From positions 310,001 through 374,000 of the forward strand of contig NZ_RRCO01000001.1 in NCBI RefSeq assembly GCF_003862475.1: a stretch of 64,000 nt of DNA, given 5' to 3'. The DNA comes from Lachnoanaerobaculum gingivalis. Lineage in GTDB: Bacteria; Bacillota; Clostridia; Lachnospirales; Lachnospiraceae. Under the pieces are notes generated by a model. The model searched no databases, was not told the DNA's origin, and saw only the letters and a program-made list of their open reading frames with translations. How positions within the stretch are numbered: position 1 is the stretch's first letter; each line of letters starts with the position of its first letter. Of this stretch, positions 53,775 to 63,582 are shown one piece after another. Both the position numbers and the translations under genes were made by a program.

Positions 53775-55022
53775 TTATTTATAGATAGGATACTTATCCA
53801 TAAGCTTTGTAACTTCAGCTCTTATCGCGTCTGCCTTTGTATCAAACTCAAATGCGGCCATTTTGATAAGTCTTGCTATAGTCTTCATATCCTCTTCCAC
53901 AAGTCCTCTGCTTGTTACGGCAGGAGTACCTATTCTTACTCCACTTGTTGTAAAAGGACTCTCAGGATCGTTTGGAACAGTATTCTTATTCAAAGTAATA
54001 TATACTTCATCACATTTATTTTGAAGTTCCTTTCCGGTAACTCCTGTGCCTCTAAGGTCAAGCAACATCAAATGATTGTCTGTGCCTCCTGTAAGGATAT
54101 TAAATCCCTCAGCTATCAAAGCATCCGCCAATGCCTTGGCATTCTTTACTATCTGCTCCTGATATGTCTTAAACTCAGGCTTTAAAGCCTCACCGAAGCA
54201 TACTGCCTTTGATGCTATTACATGCTCAAGCGGACCGCCCTGTATTCCCGGGAATACAGCCTTATTAAAGTTGAACTTCTCAGCAGCTTCCTTGTTTGCC
54301 AAAATAAGTCCACCTCTCGGTCCTCTGAGTGTCTTATGTGTTGTTGTAGTTACAACATCCGCAATTCCGATAGGTGAAGGATGAAGTCCGGCAGCTACAA
54401 GTCCGGCAATGTGCGCCATATCAACCATCAGATATGCGCCCACCTTATCGGCAACTTCTCTGAATCTCTTAAAGTCGATAGTTCTTGCATATGCACTTGC
54501 ACCTGCTATTATCATTTTAGGCTTACACTCAACGGCAATCCTTTCAAGCTCATCATAATCTATAAAGCCTTCATCATTTACACCGTACGGAACTATATTA
54601 AAGTATTTTCCTGAGAAATTTACTGCTGAACCATGTGTTAAATGTCCTCCATGGTTTAGATTCATTCCAAGAACCGTATCTCCTGCCTCAAGCATTGCAA
54701 GGAATACAGCCATATTTGCCTGTGCACCTGAATGAGGCTGAACATTTGCATAATCACAACCGAATAATTTCTTTGCTCTTTCGATTGCAATACTTTCTAC
54801 AATATCTACATCTTCACAACCGCCGTAATATCTCTTTCCCGGATATCCTTCGGCATATTTATTTGTAAGGACTGTTCCCATTGCCATCATTACAGCTTCG
54901 GATACAATGTTTTCTGATGCAATAAGCTCAAGATTTCTTCTCTGTCTGTTTGCCTCTTTTTCTACTGCAACGCCAACCTCAGGGTCAAGTTCCTTTAAAA
55001 AGTTCATCACTTCATTAACCAT
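53775..55022 (-). CDS. glyA: Serine hydroxymethyltransferase
   Basis: A 415-aa PLP enzyme interconverting serine and glycine with tetrahydrofolate. The PLP lysine lies in [14 protein letters not shown] near residue 230. Other hallmarks are [29 protein letters not shown] and [13 protein letters not shown]. Complete and typical. AGGAGATAAAGAT precedes the ATG. No glycine riboswitch is visible in the 79-bp gap to recJ. Confidence 0.97.
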   Translation of the reverse strand: MVNEVMNFLKELDPEVGVAVEKEANRQRRNLELIASENIVSEAVMMAMGTVLTNKYAEGYPGKRYYGGCEDVDIVESIAIERAKKLFGCDYANVQPHSGAQANMAVFLAMLEAGDTVLGMNLNHGGHLTHGSAVNFSGKYFNIVPYGVNDEGFIDYDELERIAVECKPKMIIAGASAYARTIDFKRFREVADKVGAYLMVDMAHIAGLVAAGLHPSPIGIADVVTTTTHKTLRGPRGGLILANKEAAEKFNFNKAVFPGIQGGPLEHVIASKAVCFGEALKPEFKTYQEQIVKNAKALADALIAEGFNILTGGTDNHLMLLDLRGTGVTGKELQNKCDEVYITLNKNTVPNDPESPFTTSGVRIGTPAVTSRGLVEEDMKTIARLIKMAAFEFDTKADAIRAEVTKLMDKYPIYK

Positions 55023-55101
55023 ATCTTTATCTCCTAACTACAACCATATTGCTGTTGTCTATGAAAGTATACAATAAATCAAATCTCTTTGCTATATGTT
55101 T

Positions 55102-56823
55102 TTACCTATAATTACTTATAACTATCTGCAGACTTTCTCTTCCGTTGTACTCATTAATATCCGGATAATATATAATATCTATCTCTTTTCTTTCCTTTAT
55201 GTCTTCAAAGAACTCTTCACCGTCACCGAAATAGATTCCCTCCACTACAGTCCCGTCTGTGTCTTCCAAAAGCATCTTTACAACATTTTTGTTCTTTCCA
55301 AGTACCTTTTTTGAAAGTATCTTTATATCTTTTCTTGCAAACTTAGGTTTTTCATTCTTATTTCCAAAAGGCTCCAGTTTTTCAAGTTCTCTCACGAAAT
55401 CAAGATTCAAATATGAAAACGGAAGCGCAATATCTATCCAAACCTTTTGCACAAAATCCTCTCCACAAAGTTTTGAATTCATATTAAGCCTGTTTCTAAA
55501 CTCATCAAGCCTGTTTTTTTCAAGACTCATTCCGGCAGCCATATGATGTCCGCCAAATTTTACAAATACATCTTTGACTTCATACAGTGCTTCAAACATG
55601 TTGTAGCTTTCTATAGACCTGCCGGATCCCTTTATCATGTCTTCCTCACCGAAGGCTTCCGTAAGTATAATAGTCGGTTTTCCAAGAGCTTCTCTTACTC
55701 TTCCGGCTATTATTCCGGCTATTGATTCATGACAATCATCTAAATGTATTACAAGAATATCATCATCCTTATATTCATTTTCTGCAATCTCTATAGCTCT
55801 TTTTACATTCTTTAATGTAAGGTCTTTTCGCTCATCATTTAATTCCTTTAGATGCTCGGCATATTCATCAGCTTCTTCTTTACTTTCAGCCATAAACATA
55901 TTAAGTGCAATAAGAGCATTTTCAAGCCTTCCTCCGGCATTTAGGCATGGTCCGAGTACAAATCCGATACTGTATGCACTGAGTTTTTTACCCTCCATAC
56001 CTGTAGCCTTTATAAGAGCCTGAAGTCCAAGATTATTTGTATTCATCAGGCTTTTCAGCCCGTTTTTTACCAATATCCTGTTTTCATCAATTAAAGGCAT
56101 TACATCTCCGACAGTAGCTATAGCCGCTACTTCCAAGAGATCTTTAAGTTCCGGATCATCATAAATCTTTTTTCCGTTGTTTCGCTTCTCATAAATATAT
56201 TCCATAAGCTTATATGCCACCAGACCTCCGCATATACTCTTAAAAGGATATTCACAATCACTTCTTTTCGGATTTATTACTACATTTGCAACAGGTAAAA
56301 GATCCCTTTCATTCTCCTGATACACCTCATGATGATCGGTAATAATCACCTTAATTCCAAGTTTTCTTGCAAGCTCCATCTGAGAATGTGCAGCAATACC
56401 GTTATCACAGGTTATTATCATATCTACGCCATCACTTGCCGCATCTTTTATTATATTATCATTGATTCCGTAACCGTCCTTTATACGGTCCGGTATCCTC
56501 ACATCTACATTTGCTCCGAAATATTTTAATGCTTTTACCAAAATATAAGACGAACATACTCCGTCTATATCATAGTCGCCTACTACTCTGATCTTCTTTC
56601 CGGCATTTATTTCTTCCGTTATGATATCATAAGCTTCATTTATACCGGTCAGGTATTTCGGATCATGCATCAGGCTCATATCATTTTGAAGGAATATAGG
56701 AAAATCTTCTTCCTTTATATCTCTGTTTATTATAATCCTTGCCAATACCGGTGAAATATTAAAACGGGCTGATATTTTTTCAAACTCAGCCCGCTTTGTA
56801 TAAAGCATCCACTTTGACTCCAT
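55102..56823 (-). CDS. recJ: Single-strand DNA exonuclease RecJ
   Basis: A 573-aa DHH-family 5'-3' exonuclease of recombination and mismatch repair. Catalytic motifs are VVGDYDIDGVCSSY, DNGIAAHSQ and ITDHHEVY in the DHH domain. KFGGHHMAAGMSLEK marks the DHHA1 domain, and a C-terminal OB-fold region follows. Complete length. It starts ATGGAGTCAAAG with GGAGAATAG upstream and follows the barnase-barstar pair in the same direction. Confidence 0.94.
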   Translation of the reverse strand: MESKWMLYTKRAEFEKISARFNISPVLARIIINRDIKEEDFPIFLQNDMSLMHDPKYLTGINEAYDIITEEINAGKKIRVVGDYDIDGVCSSYILVKALKYFGANVDVRIPDRIKDGYGINDNIIKDAASDGVDMIITCDNGIAAHSQMELARKLGIKVIITDHHEVYQENERDLLPVANVVINPKRSDCEYPFKSICGGLVAYKLMEYIYEKRNNGKKIYDDPELKDLLEVAAIATVGDVMPLIDENRILVKNGLKSLMNTNNLGLQALIKATGMEGKKLSAYSIGFVLGPCLNAGGRLENALIALNMFMAESKEEADEYAEHLKELNDERKDLTLKNVKRAIEIAENEYKDDDILVIHLDDCHESIAGIIAGRVREALGKPTIILTEAFGEEDMIKGSGRSIESYNMFEALYEVKDVFVKFGGHHMAAGMSLEKNRLDEFRNRLNMNSKLCGEDFVQKVWIDIALPFSYLNLDFVRELEKLEPFGNKNEKPKFARKDIKILSKKVLGKNKNVVKMLLEDTDGTVVEGIYFGDGEEFFEDIKERKEIDIIYYPDINEYNGRESLQIVISNYR

Positions 56824-56854
56824 CTATTCTCCAATCTAAAATTTCAAAACGAAC

Positions 56855-57133
56855 TTACAATTGCTTTTTCTTATTTACCTTTGTCTTTATTATAGCCAAA
56901 TGCGTATTTGCGGTCACTGCATCACTGAACACTTCAAGCACGGCTCTTTGCATATCATTTTCAGCATCATATCTTATATCTATAGCTGTATCCGAGCTTA
57001 TATCAGTCAAACAATCATAAAGTGCGTCAAGATTTCCCCCGTAATAATCAGGAAATTTCATTTTCTTTTTCAAATAATTATGTATCTCATTTTTATCGCT
57101 GAATTTATCTAATTTCAAAGTTATGTTATTCAT
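56855..57133 (-). CDS. Barstar-family ribonuclease inhibitor
   Basis: A 92-aa protein with the barstar core: an N-terminal strand, then EIHNYLKKKMKFPDYYGGNLDALYDCLTD, where the Tyr-Tyr-Gly-Gly-Asn-Leu-Asp-Ala-Leu stretch is the diagnostic barnase-contact helix region. It lies 10 bp after the barnase-like gene, so it should neutralise that enzyme in the producing cell. Ends in a Lys-rich tail (KVNKKKQL). Confidence 0.92.
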   Translation of the reverse strand: MNNITLKLDKFSDKNEIHNYLKKKMKFPDYYGGNLDALYDCLTDISSDTAIDIRYDAENDMQRAVLEVFSDAVTANTHLAIIKTKVNKKKQL

Positions 57134-57143
57134 TTAATTTTCC

Positions 57144-57770
57144 CTAATATATTTGTTCAAAAGTATTGTAGTGATCCTCTGTGTAGAATACCAATCCGTC
57201 ATTTGAATAAACAAGCCTTTTGGCACCTCTGTATCCACCGTCATAATCAATATCACATTCAAAATATCTTCTTCCGTTTGCTCTTGGCAGTGCACCCTCA
57301 TAATTTCCGAATGCACTTCCTCCTATGCTCATTCCCGGCAGTATATCTGAGAGATTTCCCTTTGAAGGATCCCATCCCATATCCTGTGCCTCTTTTTTTG
57401 TAATATAGTTTACCGGAAGTTTTCCATAAGTATGAATGTATAGTGCAACTTCTTCCTTGGAAGTATAATTTCCGTTTTCTTCTACCTGTACTTCTTTTTC
57501 CGTTGCGCTTTCTTGAAGCGTTTCTTCTTCAGACTCTGTAATCGTGGTAGTTTCTTCTTCGCTCGTCGAATATTTACTTTGATTTTTTCCGTCTTTGACG
57601 CTTTCCGTTTTGGAACTTTCTATCTTAGCGCTTTCTGTTTTCGCACTCTCTTTCTTTGCTTCCTGCCTTGTGCATGCACCCAGAGCAAACATTAAGCCAA
57701 GTATTATTATCGGAAGCCACCAAAGCAGTTTTTTCAGCAAACTTCCACCGTCTTTTTTCTTTTTTGTCAT
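57144..57770 (-). CDS. Barnase-like secreted ribonuclease
   Basis: A 208-aa protein. The N-terminus has a basic start, a hydrophobic segment and a possible lipobox (LGAC, Cys33), followed by a linker of ESAKT-like five-residue repeats (about 41-58) and an acidic Thr-rich segment. Residues about 100-208 are a barnase domain. Catalytic residues are conserved with exact spacing: Glu171, Arg181, Arg185 and His200 match barnase Glu73, Arg83, Arg87 and His102. The substrate-binding region NYITKKEAQDMGWDPSKGNL also matches. It is paired with a barstar gene. Confidence 0.92.
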   Translation of the reverse strand: MTKKKKDGGSLLKKLLWWLPIIILGLMFALGACTRQEAKKESAKTESAKIESSKTESVKDGKNQSKYSTSEEETTTITESEEETLQESATEKEVQVEENGNYTSKEEVALYIHTYGKLPVNYITKKEAQDMGWDPSKGNLSDILPGMSIGGSAFGNYEGALPRANGRRYFECDIDYDGGYRGAKRLVYSNDGLVFYTEDHYNTFEQIY

Positions 57771-57914
57771 TTCTCTCTTACCTCACATTTTTATAATTAT
57801 ACGTAATGAGATAGGTCTTAGCAACCAAAAATTATATTAAGTTTGACCTCGGGTATTATGTTTTGTATAATAGTATTTGAAACAACTAAAAATAAATTTA
57901 AGGTATGGTTATTT

Positions 57915-58745
57915 ATGAAAATACATATATTACAAACTGGAGAAGTGATGGTAGCTCCTTCTCTCGCATATAATGGAAATACCGGCTTCAATCCGCAGAC
58001 ACATGGTTTATTACTTAAAAGTGAAGCTAGAGTAAATATTCCGGTACTTTCATTCCTTATACAAACAGGTAACAAAAATATTCTGGTAGATACAGGTATA
58101 AGAAAGGATCTGGAATCGGAAGAGCCTCTCAGTCTTGATAAGCAATTAAAAGCTATAAAGGCGCCTCTAACCTTTGCTTCCACACATTTCCATTTAAAAA
58201 AAGATTCATCCCTTTTGTCAAGACTTGAGGAGATTAATATTTCACCACAGGATATTGACTATGTGCTTCTTACACATCTTGATTTTGAGAATGTCAGCGG
58301 TGTTGCAGATATTTCTTCTGAAACCAAAGTTCTTGTTTCAAGAGATGAAGCAAAAGCTGCTGTGAAAAACCCTTTAAGGTATTCAAGGAGCTGGTGGAAG
58401 GATGCAAACATTTCTGTTTTTGACTGGAACGGCAAGGAAGGTCCTTTTGAAAAGTCTTTGGATCTCTTAGGTGACGGATCCATTATACTTATGAAGCTTT
58501 ACGGGCATTCTGCCGGAATGTTTGGAGTAAAGGTTACATCTGAAAACAACAAATTTACTTTATTATACTCCGATGCGGGATATGGAGAACTTGCATGGAA
58601 AGAGCTTGCTCCTCCTGCTGTCACAGTTGATAAAGAAGCAACCATGCGTTCCCTTGAATGGGTGAGAATGGAATCCCTTGATAAGAACTGTGCTTACAGT
58701 CTTGCATCACATGAAGCAACATCTATGAAAGTTTTAAGATTCTAA
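57915..58745 (+). CDS. Metallo-beta-lactamase-fold protein with altered metal motif
   Basis: A 276-aa MBL-fold protein like the N-acyl-homoserine lactonase branch (GEVMVAPSLAYNG, ILVDTGIR, HSAGMFGVKV, YSDAGYG). The first metal motif, normally HxHxDH, reads HLDFEN (His121 to Asn126): the second His is Asp, as in several lactonases, and the final Asp-His is replaced by Glu-Asn. One metal site is therefore probably weakened or lost. The ATG at 57915 gives the family N-terminus; the upstream frame has none. Confidence 0.82.
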   Translation: MKIHILQTGEVMVAPSLAYNGNTGFNPQTHGLLLKSEARVNIPVLSFLIQTGNKNILVDTGIRKDLESEEPLSLDKQLKAIKAPLTFASTHFHLKKDSSLLSRLEEINISPQDIDYVLLTHLDFENVSGVADISSETKVLVSRDEAKAAVKNPLRYSRSWWKDANISVFDWNGKEGPFEKSLDLLGDGSIILMKLYGHSAGMFGVKVTSENNKFTLLYSDAGYGELAWKELAPPAVTVDKEATMRSLEWVRMESLDKNCAYSLASHEATSMKVLRF

Positions 58746-58790
58746 AAAAATGAGCTGTTATAAGGTCTCCCCTATAACAGCTTATTTTTA
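58744..58790. terminator. Bidirectional terminator between convergent genes
   Basis: Arms AGCTGTTATA (58753-58762) and TATAACAGCT (58773-58782) are flanked by A-rich and T-rich tracts on both sides. It serves the MBL gene (+) and brnQ (-). Confidence 0.88.
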
Positions 58791-60104
58791 TATTTCAAAG
58801 CTATCGCCCTTTATTTTATCTTTCATTAAAAGTGATAATACTATTCCAAGAACCGCAATATTCATCCAGAAAAATCCGGAATCTCCTCCTATGAACAGAG
58901 TCATAACAGAGTTTATTGACTTAACTTTTAAAACACTGCCCATTACTTCTATTCCGGAAAAAACAGTTGTTAAAATCACTGCAATTGCCATTCCGGACTT
59001 TGAAAGTCTTACAAATTTATTTAAGATAATTATTGCAACTATAACTATTGTAATAGGATATAAAATTCTAAGTACAGGCACCGATATCTTAATTATAGTA
59101 TTCAGTCCGAAGTTTGACATAGCAAAGCCTATAAGAGTAAATATGTTCACATATGTTTTATATTTAAATTTTGGAAATGTTTCCACAAAATACTCGGAAA
59201 CTACTACTATAAGACCTGCAGTAGTCGTAAAGCAGGTAAGTATAGTCATTGCACCCAAGAACACCTGTCCGAAGCTGCCAAAGAGCTCATATGAGCTTTT
59301 TGACAAAATATAAGTTCCTATATTTATGTCAGGATCTGCCAATACATCTGCAGGTATACTGAATTTATTTCCCAATGCTCCAAGACCTATATAAAGTGTA
59401 CTGAAGAATATAGCTGTTACTATACCCACTACCGTCATTATCTTTATATATTCCTTCTTTGAAGAAAATCCGAAGGTCTTTATGCTTGAAGTGGCAATCA
59501 GACAAAAACTTACGGCAGCCAGCGCATCCAAAGTATTATATCCTTCCAAAAAACCCGTCTTAAGAGCCGACATTGCAGTACTCATTTCACCCTGATTTAG
59601 CACATGGAAATTCATATTTCCAATCACTATAAGAATAACTATAAGCATTGCAAACATAGGTGTAAGTATCTTGCCGACTCTATCCATCAGCTTTGACGGA
59701 TTAATGGCTATAAGGTATGCAAACAAGAAATAAATTGCACTGAATATAAATAGCGGCAATCTTCCGTTGCCGGTCACAGGTGCAATTCCTATGGAAAATG
59801 AAGTTCCTGCAGTTCTCGGTATTGCAAAGAAAGGTCCTATGGCAAGATATAGCATTGTCAAATATGATGTAGCAAATTTAGGATCCACCTTTATGCTGAT
59901 TTCATTTTTATATCCGCCTTTTACCATAGTTCCAAGAACCAAGGTAATTATTGCAATGCCTACACCTGATAATACAAAACCAAGTATTGCCGGATAGAAA
60001 TTCTCTCCTGCTCTAAACCCGAGTTCTGCCGGAAAAATAAGATTTCCCGCTCCGAAAAATATACCGAAAAGCAAAAGCCCGATTAAAAAACCCTTTTTTA
60101 TCAT
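58788..60104 (-). CDS. brnQ: Branched-chain amino acid transporter BrnQ
   Basis: A 438-aa LIVCS-family symporter with twelve predicted helices. It begins MIKKGFLIGLLLFGIFFGAGNLIFPAELG, the family signature, and contains IAPVTGNGRLPLF and LDALAAVSFCLIATSSIK. It imports leucine, isoleucine and valine with cations. The ATG at 60104 overlaps the stop of the YhcH-family gene (ATGA), so translation is coupled. The downstream terminator is shared. Confidence 0.92.
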   Translation of the reverse strand: MIKKGFLIGLLLFGIFFGAGNLIFPAELGFRAGENFYPAILGFVLSGVGIAIITLVLGTMVKGGYKNEISIKVDPKFATSYLTMLYLAIGPFFAIPRTAGTSFSIGIAPVTGNGRLPLFIFSAIYFLFAYLIAINPSKLMDRVGKILTPMFAMLIVILIVIGNMNFHVLNQGEMSTAMSALKTGFLEGYNTLDALAAVSFCLIATSSIKTFGFSSKKEYIKIMTVVGIVTAIFFSTLYIGLGALGNKFSIPADVLADPDINIGTYILSKSSYELFGSFGQVFLGAMTILTCFTTTAGLIVVVSEYFVETFPKFKYKTYVNIFTLIGFAMSNFGLNTIIKISVPVLRILYPITIVIVAIIILNKFVRLSKSGMAIAVILTTVFSGIEVMGSVLKVKSINSVMTLFIGGDSGFFWMNIAVLGIVLSLLMKDKIKGDSFEI

Positions 60105-60553
60105 ACTCTTACTTTTACAACCACCTTTTTGGCAGCTGCAGTAACAGTAAGTGCACATCCGGGCATATGTGCGTCTTCCGGTGCTACTACTATAAAGTCT
60201 CCCGGATAGAGTATAACATGTCCATATACCTCAGGTTTTTCATATAGTACTATATCATTTTCAGGTCTTGACTCACTTACAATTAAACCTTCTCTGTTAC
60301 ACACTCCGAAGAACTCAACACCCTCCACAAGACATTGAATATCAAAGAATTTATCATGTGCTTCAAATTTCTTTTCTTCAACGGGTAATGTATTGTACTC
60401 ATGTACATTTGCAAACACATCATCACCCATTATTTCATACTTCCCCGGCTCCAAAGCCTTTAAATCATTGTTTCTTAACCAGTCATATGCGGCCAAAAAC
60501 TTTTCATTTAAATAATTGTATTTTTCAGCAAGCTTTATGTTTGTAAAAAACAT
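60101..60553 (-). CDS. YhcH/YjgK/YiaL family protein
   Basis: A 150-aa beta-rich cupin-like protein: EKKFEAHDKFFDIQCLVEG and PGDFIVVAPEDAHMPGCAL are the family signatures, with His46-type and His metal-ligand candidates. Members are linked to sugar and sialic acid catabolism (YhcH) or biofilm control. GGGGGTGGGGGT precedes the ATG. It overlaps brnQ by 4 nt, an unusual pairing. Confidence 0.9.
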   Translation of the reverse strand: MFFTNIKLAEKYNYLNEKFLAAYDWLRNNDLKALEPGKYEIMGDDVFANVHEYNTLPVEEKKFEAHDKFFDIQCLVEGVEFFGVCNREGLIVSESRPENDIVLYEKPEVYGHVILYPGDFIVVAPEDAHMPGCALTVTAAAKKVVVKVRV

Positions 60554-60565
60554 ACCCCCACCCCC

Positions 60566-61861
60566 TTATAATAAATATGCAGTATTCGGATCTATACTCA
60601 TTTCATCTGTATAAATAATCCAATCTGTTACATCATTGACGGTATATTCACCCTCATCGCCCTCTTTCATGGAGGCAACTCTATACGGGGCCTGTGTGAG
60701 CACCGCCTTAAATCCCTCCTCTGTAAACTCTATAAGTTCAAACCAGATGTGCTCAAGATTTTCATAATCAGGCTTTCCATCCTCACCGTCTGTAGGCAAT
60801 CCGACCTTTATCAATGCTCTGTAGCTTGGATTCTCCAAAATTGCATTTCTCAAAAGTTCGTATCTGTCTCTTGCCATAAACTTCATATGATCAGTCTGCT
60901 CATTTGTATAATAATAGAGCGGATTTTCAATAAGTTTATCCTCTACCTCTGAAGGCTTTGTATATTTACCGTTATTTGCATCCTCCTCCGACAAAAACAG
61001 GAAAATAACCTGACTGTTTGTATTATGACTGTCAACTCTGTCTGCAGGACCTCCAAGTATATTTGAAGGATACTTTTCAATAGCAACATTCCAAGGAAGT
61101 GGTGCCACAACTATCTCATTTCCGTCTATAAACTCTCCTAGGAAAATGTAATCTTCTATAGCCTCATTTTGATACAGTACTCTGCAAGCAACGGTATTTA
61201 ACAAATAATAAACATCATTTGCATTGTCCTGACTTACATCTAAAAGTTCAAACTCTGAAAAGCCTGTTCTGCAAATACCATGTGTATGAAGCCAAACTTT
61301 CTTTGTTTCATCATCAAATACCGCCTGTACTGTAAATAAACTTTCAGCATTAGGTGTAACACTTGACTCTGCCGCAAGCTTTACCCATCTTCCACTTAAA
61401 AGCCTCTCTGCACTTTCATCAACTACAGCGAGTGCATCAGGGAAAAACGCCATTATAAGCTTCAACTGCAAATGATATGAATCAAAATAATTTTTATTAA
61501 AATTCATATGAATAACAAATGAAGTGTCCTTTTCCTGTATTTCTAAAAAGTCTTCATCATGAATCTTTTGGTTCTGCAAAGAATACAAGCTTTCCAATGT
61601 GAATTCCTCAAAATAAAATCCTACACCATACTCTTCACCCTTGTATTCCAATGTAAGATTACCTGAACCGTCATCTCTTTCGTTAAACTCTGTAAGTTTT
61701 ACACCTTCAATTGCTTCTATTCTTTCTCTTGCACCGTCAATATTCTCATCATCTACAAGATTTGAAAGTACATGCATATAGGAGTTCTCCTCCCATGCAG
61801 CCATAGGTTGTACCTGTGGTATCTCTACTTCATTTTGCTTTTTCTTAAAAAAATTAAACAT
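60566..61861 (-). CDS. DUF4026 domain protein
   Basis: A 431-aa soluble acidic protein. It starts MFNFFKKKQNEVEIP, a short basic motif seen in DUF4026-type proteins, and contains a long family region (YMHVLSNLVDDEN, GVGFYFEEFTLE, FFPDALAVVDESAERLL). No catalytic motif is visible. The start overlaps the stop of the TPR gene by one base (TAATG) with GGAGGAATA upstream, so the two are coupled. Confidence 0.82.
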   Translation of the reverse strand: MFNFFKKKQNEVEIPQVQPMAAWEENSYMHVLSNLVDDENIDGARERIEAIEGVKLTEFNERDDGSGNLTLEYKGEEYGVGFYFEEFTLESLYSLQNQKIHDEDFLEIQEKDTSFVIHMNFNKNYFDSYHLQLKLIMAFFPDALAVVDESAERLLSGRWVKLAAESSVTPNAESLFTVQAVFDDETKKVWLHTHGICRTGFSEFELLDVSQDNANDVYYLLNTVACRVLYQNEAIEDYIFLGEFIDGNEIVVAPLPWNVAIEKYPSNILGGPADRVDSHNTNSQVIFLFLSEEDANNGKYTKPSEVEDKLIENPLYYYTNEQTDHMKFMARDRYELLRNAILENPSYRALIKVGLPTDGEDGKPDYENLEHIWFELIEFTEEGFKAVLTQAPYRVASMKEGDEGEYTVNDVTDWIIYTDEMSIDPNTAYLL

Positions 61862-63369
61862 TATTCCTCCACAAAAGTTATTATTTTTGATATTTTCCTA
61901 AAAGTTTTATAGCCTGCAAAAGGTATTTTGTTCTTTTCAAAGAAATCACATGCTGTATTCATTATAAGCATAAAACTTCCAAATATTAAAAAATCAAGAT
62001 ATCCGTATTTTTTGCCGGTTGCACCTTCAAGGAATGCGATATCATGTTCTCTGTTTTTTTCTCTCAACCTCTTCATGATATATTCAATAAGTTGATTCCT
62101 TAAGTTCATTATTTCAAACTCATATTCAAGCATATCATCTGAGTATTTTTTTTGGTCAATACTGAAGCAGAAAAATCCGGCCGCAACTCCGTTTCTGTAT
62201 AACTCATCCATTATCGGCATTTTATCAAACAGATTTGAGGACATATACTCACTTATAAGAGAAGGTAAACAGGTGGTTCCTGTATATATATCCTCTCTTA
62301 TCTCATCCTCTGCTACAGAAGGCAACTGATATCCCGAATACATTTTCAAATAATCTTTTGCCTTTATTCCAAGTCTTGCCCCCTTACTCTCAGCACATGC
62401 TCTAAGTCCTCTGTAGTCAACACATTCTTTTAAAAATTCTTCTCTGCTTTTAAACTTAAGCACTATTTCACATGTCTCATCATTTGGAGAATCAAAGTCC
62501 TCTATATCGGCAAAGTCGAATTCAAAGTCATTTGCCATCAAATCTATTTCACCGAATATATCAATAAAGAGCTTTTCAAACACCTCCAAAGGCATATCAA
62601 ATTCATCCGCATATATCACTATCTGCCTGTCGTCACTGACAAAAAATCTAAGTCCTGTTATATCATACTCTCTGTCATTAAAAAAAGATGTACTCGGAAT
62701 ATCCGATTTCGGTGATATACCTATTTTTATATCAACAAGCTCTCTTAAGTCTTTCGGCATCCTATCCAGTATATATTGAAGCATGAAAATATCGGATTTA
62801 TCATCACCTGCCTCAAGTTCCATTGCTCTATCCCCTATTATATGAGCATCGGTTTTTTGGGATATTTCCTTAATACCGTTTGCAATGACGGACAAAGCAT
62901 TTGAATGAAAATCTTTATCAAGTTTATTGTACTTATTTATATCTTTACTTACATCTTCCCACATTGAACTTACTCTGTCTGACATTTTTATTCTTAAATC
63001 CGATTCCGACAGCATATCGGCACAGGAAGTCATCATTTCTATAGTATCACTGTCTCCCGGCTTTGAATCCAAAGCTTTTTTGAAGTAGTGTAGGGCAAGT
63101 CCGTCTTCATCCAAATAATAGTATGAATATGCCAACCTGAAATAATACTTATGATTTCCTCTGAAGTACTCCTCATGAGGCTTTAAAAGTTCAAGTGCCT
63201 GCGCAAACAACTTATATTCCCCCGGCTCTCCAAGGTTGTTATAAGCTCTTGCAAGTTCCGAATCCATCTCAGGTGTTCTGGCATTCTCAGGCAATATCTC
63301 AAGTGCATCAACCACACTCTCATACTCACCGTCATCATTCCAGGTTTTACATTGTTCAAGTAATTCCAT
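61861..63369 (-). CDS. TPR-containing hypothetical protein
   Basis: A 502-aa soluble acidic protein. Residues about 1-125 have TPR-like repeats (WNDDGEYESVVDALEIL, ARAYNNLGEPGEYKLFAQALELL, AYSYYYLDEDGLALHYFKKAL). The rest is unlike known domains to me, with a VDIKIGISPKSDI region near residue 218 and basic tail. Coupled to the DUF4026 gene, suggesting the two proteins act together. AGGAAAATAAC precedes the ATG. Confidence 0.78.
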   Translation of the reverse strand: MELLEQCKTWNDDGEYESVVDALEILPENARTPEMDSELARAYNNLGEPGEYKLFAQALELLKPHEEYFRGNHKYYFRLAYSYYYLDEDGLALHYFKKALDSKPGDSDTIEMMTSCADMLSESDLRIKMSDRVSSMWEDVSKDINKYNKLDKDFHSNALSVIANGIKEISQKTDAHIIGDRAMELEAGDDKSDIFMLQYILDRMPKDLRELVDIKIGISPKSDIPSTSFFNDREYDITGLRFFVSDDRQIVIYADEFDMPLEVFEKLFIDIFGEIDLMANDFEFDFADIEDFDSPNDETCEIVLKFKSREEFLKECVDYRGLRACAESKGARLGIKAKDYLKMYSGYQLPSVAEDEIREDIYTGTTCLPSLISEYMSSNLFDKMPIMDELYRNGVAAGFFCFSIDQKKYSDDMLEYEFEIMNLRNQLIEYIMKRLREKNREHDIAFLEGATGKKYGYLDFLIFGSFMLIMNTACDFFEKNKIPFAGYKTFRKISKIITFVEE

Positions 63370-63521
63370 GTTATTTTCCTATAAAATTTATATTTTATCT
63401 TACCGAACTTATATCGGTAAACTTAGGAATCCATCCTTAAAACGCCTTAAGCGCAATCAATATAAATATACCATATATAAAAATTACTGTCAGCAGATTT
63501 CATAATATAATATTTTTCAAT

Positions 63522-63562
63522 AAAAATAAGGCACAAATCTTACAGAAATAAAATTTGTGCCT
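63522..63562 (-). terminator. Terminator of the GntP-family gene
   Basis: A 10-bp stem AGGCACAAAT (63529-63538) with ATTTGTGCCT (63553-63562) is followed on the minus strand by TATTTTTATT. It lies 21 bp beyond the stop codon. Confidence 0.87.
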
Positions 63563-63582
63563 CTTAATAAAAGTCTGTTTAA

